A stretch of 64,000 bases of DNA from Chitinophaga silvatica. GTDB lineage: Bacteria > Bacteroidota > Bacteroidia > Chitinophagales > Chitinophagaceae. The stretch is taken from contig NZ_QPMM01000001.1 in the NCBI RefSeq assembly GCF_003419895.1, positions 558,001 through 622,000 of the forward strand, read 5' to 3'. The position numbers and the translations under genes were made by a program. The notes under the pieces were generated by a model. The model saw only the letters and a list, made by a program, of their open reading frames with translations, was not told the DNA's origin and did no database searches. Positions 56,460 through 64,000 of the stretch are shown here, piece after piece; the first letter of the stretch is position 1, and every line of letters begins with the position of its first letter.

Positions 56460-57206
56460 TTATAATATAGTAATGGTTGTTGAAAAGTAATTTTCATCGG
56501 CAGTCTCGCCTGAATCATCATTGATATTTATAAAGAGATAGTGACCATAATAGTCTGATGATGCAAAGATCAATGGAAAAACATCAGAACCACTTGCATC
56601 CATAATGAACTCACCGGTTTTAACATTTTTCAACTTAAAAAAATAGCCCAGAGGATTATCTCCTTCTCCCAGTTTCGGGAAAGTAAGAATATGAGGATTT
56701 GGGTCATTTAATTTCAATCCTTTCAAAATTATTCCTGTTTCTTCCATATATACACTATATAGATGCAGCTCTACGTCGGGATAATTATTGAAAGGTTTTT
56801 TGAGGCTATAAATAATCTGTACTCTGATAGAATCTTCAGGTACATTTATATCACTGATAAACCCTTTCAGGTTTAAAGACTCGCTGTACCCTACTCTGAA
56901 TTCCTGTTTGGTATTAGGTACAACCACAACATTGCTGTCTGCAATCAGGTTATTGCTGGCAGCGTCAATAATTTTTAATTTACCGGATTTTCCAGCAGGT
57001 AAAAGTAATTCCAGATTATCCAGCTCCCTGGGATCAATTTCCCCAAGCTTTTCTGAATCCATAAAAATACCGGCTTTTCCGGCATCTGGTAGATTTAGTA
57101 AAGTAACTTTTATTCGGCCAAAATAATGTTCTTCTGCCGGAGTGCCTTTACGACAAGCTCCCAACAGGATAACTCCTAATAATATGAGTAAATATTTTTT
57201 TTGCAT
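56460..57206 (-). CDS. Hypothetical lipoprotein
   Basis: A 248-aa lipoprotein (lipobox LLGAC, Cys18). The body is beta-rich: an opening FGRIKVTLLNLPDAGKAGIF region that looks like a DUF4397-type strand, then a second domain from about 110 (INVPEDSIRVQIIYSLKKP in pieces). No family was named with confidence. It is the last gene of the beta-helix locus and is separated from it by a strong 16-bp hairpin, so it is probably expressed at a lower level than the genes before it. Confidence 0.55.
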   Translation of the reverse strand: MQKKYLLILLGVILLGACRKGTPAEEHYFGRIKVTLLNLPDAGKAGIFMDSEKLGEIDPRELDNLELLLPAGKSGKLKIIDAASNNLIADSNVVVVPNTKQEFRVGYSESLNLKGFISDINVPEDSIRVQIIYSLKKPFNNYPDVELHLYSVYMEETGIILKGLKLNDPNPHILTFPKLGEGDNPLGYFFKLKNVKTGEFIMDASGSDVFPLIFASSDYYGHYLFININDDSGETADENYFSTTITIL

Positions 57207-57226
57207 AATGCTTTCTTTTAGAAAAA

Positions 57227-57262
57227 GTAATAACGTATAAGGTTATCCTTATACGTTATTAC
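57227..57262 (-). terminator. Strong terminator or attenuator inside the beta-helix locus
   Basis: A perfect 16-bp stem with a 4-nt loop: GTAATAACGTATAAGG (57227-57242) pairs with 57247-57262. On the minus strand it follows the beta-helix gene by 11 nt and is followed at once by TTTTTCT. The next gene starts only 20 nt further on, so readthrough is needed unless that gene has its own promoter. Confidence 0.75.
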
Positions 57263-57273
57263 CTTATTTGAAA

Positions 57274-58746
57274 TTACCAGCTAACCTGTAACCATCTGTT
57301 AGGTGTAGCACCTAAGTTCCATGTATCGATCTTAGAACCATAATTGGCAGCAAGGCCAATTGAAGCAAGATTAGGAACAGTTAAAGGACTGTTGAAAGGA
57401 TTAGACAACCATCCTGATCCATTTGGATTAGTATTCTTAATACCAGTATTGGCATTTGCAGCCAGTATTGCCTGAGCATGAAACCAGGTGCTTGTGCTGA
57501 ATCTTGTACCTACAGCAGCAACACCATTGCTTTCAGTCGCATAAGGAATAGAAGTTGCACCAGTGGTAATAGGAGTACCAAAACCATGAGCAAAGGTGTG
57601 GGTAATGGTAGAAATTCCTGAACGATATTTACCAGGAGTATTACCTAATGCGCTATCCAGGGAGATACCGTAATTGTAACCCATGATAATTGAATTGTTG
57701 ATCTCAAATTCAGCATTTCTTCTCAGGTGAGCACCACGACCATAACGTCCGATACCAGAAGTGTCGGAAGCTCTTGCAGTGTTTTGAACTCCAACAATAG
57801 TCAGGTTGTTATACCTTGGATGCGTAATGCGGGAAGTAGTAATACCACTAACAATATTATCGCTTTCAATACCATTAGACTGGCTTTTATCTGCACGCAC
57901 CTTATCAGCAATACCTACAGCATAGGAAATGGTACCATTGTAGCCATTGTCTGTATCAAACATATCATCCAAAGCATTGATCGCAATCAGGTGACTTGCA
58001 TTTACCGAACCACCAAACCATTCAAAAGCATCATCTCTTGATTCTGTAACAGCTACATAATCAATTATAGTACCGCTACCAACGCCACCTAAAGTAAGAC
58101 CGTTGATTTCGTTGTCCGGAGACAATTCAAAACCAGCATATTCGATGCGTACATAAGATAAAGTACCAGAGTTGTCGGCATCGTTGTTTCCGCCATAATA
58201 AGGACTACCAGGGAATCCGTCAGGAATACCTTCGATACGTAATGAGTCGGTACCAATTGGAGCATTGTTTACTGTTGCTCTACCAAGGATAATAATACCA
58301 GCCCAGTCACCGGATTTGGTAGAATCAGGTACACTCGTATCATCATAACGATAAGAGGTAAATACAATTGGGCAATCAGGTAAACCTACTGCATTAATTT
58401 TGGCACCACGGGTGATTACGAGACCACCGCCAGGAACAGTGGATGTACCGGCAAGACCAAGAATACGTGTTCCATGTTGGATAGTAAGGGTATGACCTGC
58501 TGTTACGTAAACAATACCGCTCAACTTATAACGTCTGGCATTGCTCAGGTATAAGTCGGTATTGATAAGACCAGTGATAACACTGTCGGTAGCAGGAAGG
58601 GCATCCAAACAACCAGATGCCAGTGTACCGGCATTGAGGGAACGATCATCACCAACCTTTTGATTATCCTTTTTGCAGGATGCAATTAACAGGATACCCA
58701 GGATGGCAACAGACAATGTCGAAAGAATAAAAGGTTTTCTTTTCAT
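57274..58746 (-). CDS. Right-handed beta-helix lipoprotein
   Basis: A 490-aa lipoprotein (lipobox LIASC, Cys24). The central part (about 70-330) is built of short repeated turns with stacked small residues typical of a parallel beta-helix: LTIQHGTRILG, GLVITRGAKINAVG, GDWAGIIILGRATVNN, LSYVRIEYAGFE, IDYVAVTESRDDAFEWFGG. Aspartate-rich loops (DDMFDTDNG) could bind calcium. Proteins of this style are widespread in Bacteroidota and Proteobacteria as exported proteins of unknown role. It lies 70 nt after the STN-type receptor and is the likely surface cargo or partner of it. Confidence 0.8.
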   Translation of the reverse strand: MKRKPFILSTLSVAILGILLIASCKKDNQKVGDDRSLNAGTLASGCLDALPATDSVITGLINTDLYLSNARRYKLSGIVYVTAGHTLTIQHGTRILGLAGTSTVPGGGLVITRGAKINAVGLPDCPIVFTSYRYDDTSVPDSTKSGDWAGIIILGRATVNNAPIGTDSLRIEGIPDGFPGSPYYGGNNDADNSGTLSYVRIEYAGFELSPDNEINGLTLGGVGSGTIIDYVAVTESRDDAFEWFGGSVNASHLIAINALDDMFDTDNGYNGTISYAVGIADKVRADKSQSNGIESDNIVSGITTSRITHPRYNNLTIVGVQNTARASDTSGIGRYGRGAHLRRNAEFEINNSIIMGYNYGISLDSALGNTPGKYRSGISTITHTFAHGFGTPITTGATSIPYATESNGVAAVGTRFSTSTWFHAQAILAANANTGIKNTNPNGSGWLSNPFNSPLTVPNLASIGLAANYGSKIDTWNLGATPNRWLQVSW

Positions 58747-58816
58747 TTTTTTGTTTTTTTTAGGTTAAACTGTACCTGATCAGGGTACTTATATGGATAC
58801 GCGTATATTTCTTCAT

Positions 58817-61800
58817 TTAGAATTTGTAACTGAGTGTACCTCCCAATGTCGTACCTGGCTTAGCTTCAAAATCAATTCTGCTTTCTCCTTTCTTATATAA
58901 TAATTGCTGAGTAGTAGGCGCTTTTTTCCCATCCAGGATGTCTAACTGCCCGGAAAATAAATTGGAATAAACCAGCGAATAACTATTCAACAGATTAGTA
59001 ATATTGATTTTAAACTCGAGCTGGTTTTTCATCAGATGAAAGGCCAGTTGAGCATCCAGACTTTTCATCGGCCGCTCGAATAGTGATTGAATATAGCTTT
59101 CATTAGGAAGGAACATTCTGTTGGAAATGTAATTGTATGATACACTCAGGGATACTGGTTTTGTATCATAATAAACCCCTGCATTTAACATGATATTGCT
59201 GGCTCCTGCCTGGGGTCTTTTTTGTACCTTACCCACAACATCAATAGGTACAATTTTATATGGATTATCCGGGTCCAGCTCATTGATGCTGGTGCTCATA
59301 GGTAATACAGTTGCAAATAACCGGGTGAAATTTCCGAAAAGTGTAATATTGCGTATTACTGGTACCTTAGTGAAGGCAAACGATTTGCGAGCCTCCAATT
59401 CAATGCCATAGTTTTTAGCCCAACGGTTATTTCTTAACTCATATTCTCTATGATCACCCTGTTTGTATACTTCCATCGGATAATCGATCTTCTTGTAAAA
59501 CAAAGAGAATGATACTATTTCCCCGGCTGAAGGATACCATTCGTAGCGGAAATCCAGGTGTTTCAATAAAGAAGAACGTACAAGAGTGGCACGATATACT
59601 CCCCCTAATTCAAAATCATATTCTTTAAAGAAAGATAGTTCTCTGAGGTCTGGTCTGATAATACTTTGTGCATAAGCCAAACGCAGATTCATAGCTGGAG
59701 TCAGACTATACGTGAGATTAGCAGATGGAAAAAAGCGCATGTTGGGTTCGCGGCTTCTAATGGCTGAAACGTCGAACTGCTTATCAGGGTTACGGGTAGA
59801 ATTGATAAGTGCAATTGCAGAATCTAGATTGGCGTTGACATTATTAAGATTATAATATTCAGCCCTCAGCCCCCAGACTAAACGCCAGCGTTTACTGATT
59901 TTATTATCCAGCATCAGATAGCCCGCATGTAAGGCTGCAGTACGATGAAAGTCATCTCCGAATTTATCAAAAGCAAAGGTCACCCCATTTTCAGGCGAAA
60001 ATGCTTTGGCTAATGGCGGACCATATATAGCAGTTGAAAAATTAGTTCCTGCATTTACTACATAGAATAGCCGATCTTTATTCCAGCCTGCATAACCACC
60101 TTTAATTGTATTATTAACAGGAAGATTACCTATCTGGAAGTTAAAGGGTACAGATAAAGACAGATCCCAGGACAGATTGTTTTCCAATGCGCGGCTCCAC
60201 CAGCGAAGGGCACCAAAACTAATCCCATTACTCATGGCTGAATTAATGTTGTAATCAGAAGGGTCTTCAGGTTTTAATTGAGATGCATGTGTGGTGTTCT
60301 GATGATTATCGGGCCGTTGACGATCGAGTTGAATATAACTGCCCATCCATCTGAGCTTTATGCCTTTATTACCTAAAGAATGTTCTCCTTTCAATTGGTT
60401 TTGCCATAATGAGGTTTGAGTGGTAAGGTCGTAGTATCCAAATACAGGAGCATCGCCACCTAACTGTAATTGCTGGTCTAAGGTGCGTAAATACAAACTT
60501 TGAAAACCAATTTTATTCCTGCTGTTTTTATATCCAATCCCAAGTACCCCACCCAGGTTGGTAGTCATCCCATAACGTTTACCTATATACCCGATATATT
60601 CTCCTGATGGATCATCAGGGTTTAATATTGCTTCAAACCCATCACGGCTCATTCTAATATCCTGAGTTGATAACGAATTTCTATAGCTTGCCGAAGCTAA
60701 AATTCCGAATTGCCCGGAATTCCGACCTTTAAATATATGACCTCCCGAAAGCTGATAATTCTGGCCTGGTTGTGCTTTAAATCTTGTTAATCCCCAGTTA
60801 TTACTAACGGTAGCAGGATCATTGCCATGCGAATTGTATGCCTGTAAAATATCTTTTCTGCTTTCCCAGTTGAGCTTCCCGAAAAGTTCGCGGTGTTTGG
60901 ATGCCTGGGCCAGATATTCGCGACCATCAAATTGCAGAGATACAAAATCCTTTCCGGTAGTATTGGTATTATAACTGCCGCCGGCTGAAATGTTGAAGAA
61001 GTTTTCTGTCGGAATATCCAGTGTATTTACTTCTACCAGTCCGCCTCCGAATTCTGCATTCCTGTCTGGAGTCAGCGTTTTAATTACGGTTACATTTTCT
61101 ACAATATTGGAAGGAATAATATCGAAGTTGAAATTTTTTCTGTTTAGCTCCGTACTTGGCATCACCTGCCCGTTTAAGACTGCCTGGTTATAACGTTCGC
61201 CAAGTCCGCGTACTATCACATACTTATTATCCATAGTGGTGAGGCCTGTAACACGTTTTAGTACTTCTCCAATGTTTTTGTCGGGTGTCCGGGAAATCTG
61301 TTCTGCACTGATCCCGTCTGAAATGGCAGCATTGGCTTTCTGGCGGAGATATAATGAGGCAATAGACTCTCGTTTTGCAGATGCTACTACTTCCACTTCT
61401 TTTAAAGTTCCTTTCCTAATACTAAGTGAAATATTTAAAAGGGTAGGGGCATTCTCTTTAACAACCACTTCATTGATCCGTTTACTGACAAAACCGAGTG
61501 AGCTTATTTCCATTGAATATTTTCCGGATGGAATTTCTAATGTATAAAGCCCATGGATATCTGTAATAGTTCCCTTATTACCTAGTTTTATAGTGGCGCC
61601 TATTACAGGTTCACCATCTATTGATTCCATAACCTGGCCAGTGATTTTACCTCCTGATATTTTTTTGGACGCTTTGCGTTGAATGGTGATTACATCTTTT
61701 TCAACTGTGAAATGGTATGGAGAATTTTTTAATGCTTCTGATAATATTTCACTAATGGTAGCCGGAGGCAGGTTGACGCTTACTTTAGTTGACAGATCAA

Positions 61801-62029
61801 TATCTTCTCTTACCAGGTTCACTACGTAATTGCTCTGTGTTTCGATTTGTTTGATGAGATTACTGAGCGGGGCCTGTGATAGCGTGATAGACAGCTTTTC
61901 AGTGCCGGTTTGTGCAAGCAAGACATTACAGCTAATAATCATTAAACTGATACATAGCCATTTTGTAATTTTCAGGGCATGACTTCCCCTGGCCCTTTTT
62001 TCAAGGGCTTTTTTGGTAAAATTGTACAT
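58817..62029 (-). CDS. STN-type TonB-dependent receptor of the beta-helix locus
   Basis: A 1070-aa outer-membrane receptor: extended N-terminus and signal peptide to about 40, STN domain about 45-120, carboxypeptidase-like domain about 128-205. The plug opens with NAAISDGISAEQISRTPDK, then GEVLKRVTGLTTMDNKYVIV and LNGQVMPSTELNRKNFNFD (pieces). It is the same subfamily as the receptor at 41310, although the two barrels differ. STN makes it a likely signal source for the FecR encoded 45 nt upstream. No SusD is present; its partners are the two lipoproteins downstream. Confidence 0.9.
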   Translation of the reverse strand: MYNFTKKALEKRARGSHALKITKWLCISLMIISCNVLLAQTGTEKLSITLSQAPLSNLIKQIETQSNYVVNLVREDIDLSTKVSVNLPPATISEILSEALKNSPYHFTVEKDVITIQRKASKKISGGKITGQVMESIDGEPVIGATIKLGNKGTITDIHGLYTLEIPSGKYSMEISSLGFVSKRINEVVVKENAPTLLNISLSIRKGTLKEVEVVASAKRESIASLYLRQKANAAISDGISAEQISRTPDKNIGEVLKRVTGLTTMDNKYVIVRGLGERYNQAVLNGQVMPSTELNRKNFNFDIIPSNIVENVTVIKTLTPDRNAEFGGGLVEVNTLDIPTENFFNISAGGSYNTNTTGKDFVSLQFDGREYLAQASKHRELFGKLNWESRKDILQAYNSHGNDPATVSNNWGLTRFKAQPGQNYQLSGGHIFKGRNSGQFGILASASYRNSLSTQDIRMSRDGFEAILNPDDPSGEYIGYIGKRYGMTTNLGGVLGIGYKNSRNKIGFQSLYLRTLDQQLQLGGDAPVFGYYDLTTQTSLWQNQLKGEHSLGNKGIKLRWMGSYIQLDRQRPDNHQNTTHASQLKPEDPSDYNINSAMSNGISFGALRWWSRALENNLSWDLSLSVPFNFQIGNLPVNNTIKGGYAGWNKDRLFYVVNAGTNFSTAIYGPPLAKAFSPENGVTFAFDKFGDDFHRTAALHAGYLMLDNKISKRWRLVWGLRAEYYNLNNVNANLDSAIALINSTRNPDKQFDVSAIRSREPNMRFFPSANLTYSLTPAMNLRLAYAQSIIRPDLRELSFFKEYDFELGGVYRATLVRSSLLKHLDFRYEWYPSAGEIVSFSLFYKKIDYPMEVYKQGDHREYELRNNRWAKNYGIELEARKSFAFTKVPVIRNITLFGNFTRLFATVLPMSTSINELDPDNPYKIVPIDVVGKVQKRPQAGASNIMLNAGVYYDTKPVSLSVSYNYISNRMFLPNESYIQSLFERPMKSLDAQLAFHLMKNQLEFKINITNLLNSYSLVYSNLFSGQLDILDGKKAPTTQQLLYKKGESRIDFEAKPGTTLGGTLSYKF

Positions 62030-62074
62030 TCTTGTTTTTTTTAGTATGCTAGGTTGATAGAAACAGATTTCCTA

Positions 62075-63052
62075 TCATTGGATAATGACCAATGAATCCT
62101 TTACCTGATATTGAAAGTTTAGCATTTTGCTTAGCAGGTCAACAATCTCCCATCTGCTCTTGTCTCTGAAAACAGCTTTGATATGTTTGTTTAAAATTTT
62201 GGTGTCCTTAATTTCAAATGTTAATCCATACTTATATTCCAGGTGTCTGAAAACATCTTTCAACATCATATCATTAAATACAAATTCGTTTTGCGTCCAT
62301 CCATCAACTGCTCTTAAATCAGTATCAGTTAGCAGTGAGTTTCCGGTTGTTTCTGAGATCACAATTCTTCTACCTGGGGTGAGTAAAACACTGTCCGGAT
62401 TTCCACTATTGCTAACGGCTATTTTACCACTTTTAACCGCAATATCTGTTAGCCCTTCAACTTTATAATTACGTACATTAAAGGAGGTCCCGAGTACCTT
62501 AATGTTAACATTCCCTGTTTTTACTTTAAATGGAGCTTGTGCATTTCCGGCGATATCCAGGAATATTTCCCCTTCCAGTAATTTTACTTCCCTGATTGGC
62601 CCTGCAAATTTTTCGGGGTACATTAATTGCGAGCCCCCATTTATATAAATTTTTGAACTATCAGGTAAATAAACAATCAGGTTTTCTCCTGCTTTTGTAG
62701 AAATTGTTTTCCATTGCGTTTCTGCTATTGTATTAAATGGTTTAAAAGATGTATTGCTTAAACTCCAGATCGAAACAGCAATTCCTAATACGGCAGCGGC
62801 AGCAGAAATTTTTATAATTGGTTTATTCCACCAGGCAACTTTCATTGGGGCTACTTTGGCATATGCACGGTTAAGTTCTCTGGTACTAACTGAGACGGGT
62901 ATTTGTTCTTCCCATTCTTCCTCAGGAAAAATTTGCAATAGCTCTGCTTCTGTAGCATTTTCCAAAAAATGCACGATCCAGGATTCCTCTTCCTGTGTTA
63001 AGGTTCCGGCATTGAGCCCTATTAAGTATTTGCGTATTTTTCCGATATCCAT
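62075..63052 (-). CDS. FecR-family anti-sigma factor
   Basis: A 325-aa inner-membrane protein: cytoplasmic N-terminal part (1-75), membrane segment near 80-100, FecR domain about 125-215 (VYLPDSSKIYINGGSQLMYP in pieces, LLEGEIFLDI) and C-terminal DUF4974-like domain (FVFNDMMLKDVFRHLEYKYGL in pieces). It pairs with the sigma factor upstream (56 nt) and the STN receptor downstream (45 nt). Confidence 0.9.
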   Translation of the reverse strand: MDIGKIRKYLIGLNAGTLTQEEESWIVHFLENATEAELLQIFPEEEWEEQIPVSVSTRELNRAYAKVAPMKVAWWNKPIIKISAAAAVLGIAVSIWSLSNTSFKPFNTIAETQWKTISTKAGENLIVYLPDSSKIYINGGSQLMYPEKFAGPIREVKLLEGEIFLDIAGNAQAPFKVKTGNVNIKVLGTSFNVRNYKVEGLTDIAVKSGKIAVSNSGNPDSVLLTPGRRIVISETTGNSLLTDTDLRAVDGWTQNEFVFNDMMLKDVFRHLEYKYGLTFEIKDTKILNKHIKAVFRDKSRWEIVDLLSKMLNFQYQVKDSLVIIQ

Positions 63053-63108
63053 ATAAGAAGTACGCCGGAAAGTATTTTTATCCCTCCCGGAATTGTATTA
63101 AGGAATCG

Positions 63109-63696
63109 TTAAGAGAATAGTAGGAGGATATAAAATAAAATGTACTGGATCTTAGCCAGGAGTTTTGACTGGAGTATCCGGGAGGTCTGACGAATGTATT
63201 TTTCTACTGTTTTAACAGCGATGCCTTCTTTTTGTGATATCTGACTATAGGTTAATCCATATTCACGATGCAGGCGGAAACATTGTTGTTTCAGAGGGCT
63301 GATTTCACTCATCACCTGTTCATAGAACTGCTTATTTTCCTTTTCGGAGATCTTGTTGAATGTATTACTGTTATTGGCAGATTGATTAATATAGGTATAT
63401 TGAACTTCCTTTGAGTAGCCGGCGCTATGCTTTTTATCTTTTGCCAGGGTTCTGAAATGGGAGATAACCGTGTTGCGTAAAATTTTAAACAGGTAACCCT
63501 CCAGGGATTGCTCCGGATCAATATTGGTACGGTTTTGCCAGAGTTTTACATATACTTCCTGTGCAATATCATCAATATGAATATTGTCATTAAATGATTT
63601 TAACAGGTAGGCATATACTTTTCCGTAAGTTTTATCGAAAAACTCTCTGAATGCTAGCTCGTTACCATTCTTTATGTTGAGTGCGAGGGGATTCAT
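63109..63696 (-). CDS. ECF RNA polymerase sigma factor
   Basis: A 195-aa ECF sigma factor. Region 2 is at about 10-80 (IDDIAQEVYVKLWQNRT), and region 4 at about 125-180 (SPLKQQCFRLHREYGLTYSQI, then EGIAVKTVEKYIRQ, in pieces). The C-terminus ends in an unusual hydrophobic tail (LAKIQYILFYILLLFS), which might touch the membrane or the FecR protein. A full-match -7 element lies 27 nt before the start codon. It heads the minus-strand locus down to 56460. Confidence 0.9.
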   Translation of the reverse strand: MNPLALNIKNGNELAFREFFDKTYGKVYAYLLKSFNDNIHIDDIAQEVYVKLWQNRTNIDPEQSLEGYLFKILRNTVISHFRTLAKDKKHSAGYSKEVQYTYINQSANNSNTFNKISEKENKQFYEQVMSEISPLKQQCFRLHREYGLTYSQISQKEGIAVKTVEKYIRQTSRILQSKLLAKIQYILFYILLLFS

Positions 63697-63722
63697 ATGC
63701 TACCTAGGTTTTAGCAGCTGAA

Positions 63723-63753
63723 CAAATATATTTCAACTGTTCTGCTATTCAAT
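63723..63753 (-). promoter_or_regulatory. Candidate promoter of the sigma factor gene
   Basis: On the minus strand, TATATTTG (63730-63723) is a full match to the Bacteroidota -7 consensus TAnnTTTG, and ATTG (63753-63750), 19 nt upstream, is one base off the -33 TTTG. It lies 27-34 nt before the ATG, so the leader is short. Confidence 0.5.
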
Positions 63754-63777
63754 ATTATCAAAAGGTTAATTCAGTTA

Positions 63778-64000
63778 TTAATGAATTAATATGGGGGCAG
63801 TCCTTACTGCCTGTTCAATGGTCGACTGATATACCGGAGTAACCGGAATTGAAGAATGTTCCTGACCTTTGCGAAGATCGGTTGGTATTTCGGAGTAATC
63901 TTTTCCGTAAATAATATCCAGGGCCCTGCGTACCAATGGATCATCGCTTGTTCCAATATCTCTGAGTGGGAGTGTAGCCGTTTCACTTACCGCATATGTT
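63778..64000 (-). CDS. C-terminal end of an unrecognised protein (cut by the window edge)
   Basis: A minus-strand frame open from the window edge for 73 codons, ending at 63778 in two stop codons. The visible end includes SETATLPLRDIGTSDDP, ALDIIYGKDYSEIP and APILIH. The codon pattern and lack of stops support a real gene more than the overlapping 60-codon frame at 63804-63986. No family was recognised. It ends 81 bp before the sigma factor gene on the same strand and is probably a separate unit. Confidence 0.55.
   Translation of the reverse strand, partial: TYAVSETATLPLRDIGTSDDPLVRRALDIIYGKDYSEIPTDLRKGQEHSSIPVTPVYQSTIEQAVRTAPILIH

Noticed and set aside
63804-63986. A 60-codon minus-strand ORF at the right edge
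   Set aside because: A longer open frame (63778 to the edge) covers the same DNA and has more protein-like composition.

Overview
The window looks like the chromosome of a Bacteroidota bacterium, most likely of the Chitinophagaceae (Chitinophaga-like). It is AT-rich and densely packed. It carries two SusC/SusD pairs, three ECF sigma / FecR anti-sigma / TonB-dependent receptor sets, many short-signal lipoproteins, a TlpA protein and a GH92 glycosidase. No rRNA, tRNA, CRISPR array, insertion sequence or phage gene was seen. The family placement is an inference from gene content; no search was run.

Layout. 1-2.4 kb: an FtsX/MacB-type permease. 2.5-7.2 kb (minus): a TonB receptor, a DUF4374 lipoprotein, a PepSY membrane protein and a tiny membrane protein, resembling the xenosiderophore uptake locus xusABC. 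7.5-9.6 kb: a GH92 mannosidase. 9.9-21.7 kb (minus): sigma, FecR, SusC, SusD, a metallohydrolase-like lipoprotein that has lost its metal-binding His residues, TlpA, and a large HExxH metalloprotease, as one operon. 21.9-25.2 kb: a patch of small accessory genes, including two TonB-C-like secreted proteins, a lipoprotein with an apparent frameshift, a headless XRE regulator and an orphan Imm53 immunity gene with a signal-peptide stub just upstream. 25.4-28.9 kb: three glycosyltransferases. 29-32.4 kb: pyrophosphatase, dienelactone hydrolase, a small membrane protein and an MFS exporter. 32.7-39.5 kb (plus): an OmpR-type two-component system followed by a SusC/SusD pair; a shared 16-bp near-identical motif precedes both transcription units.

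39.7-56.4 kb (plus) is the most unusual region. A sigma/FecR pair leads an STN-type TonB receptor, two Ig-like lipoproteins, three tandem fasciclin (FAS1) lipoproteins, an Oar-type TonB receptor and a TIG/NHL lipoprotein. Spacing is almost constant (10-11 nt) through most of the array. A second sigma/FecR/receptor locus (56.5-63.7 kb, minus) with a receptor of the same subfamily, a beta-helix lipoprotein and a small lipoprotein converges on it at a shared hairpin. Together they look like two related, separately regulated outer-membrane modules that place proteins on the cell surface. The fasciclin/Oar module is my best candidate for an undescribed system.

The right edge cuts through an unrecognised minus-strand gene. 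Coordinates of domains are estimates by eye.
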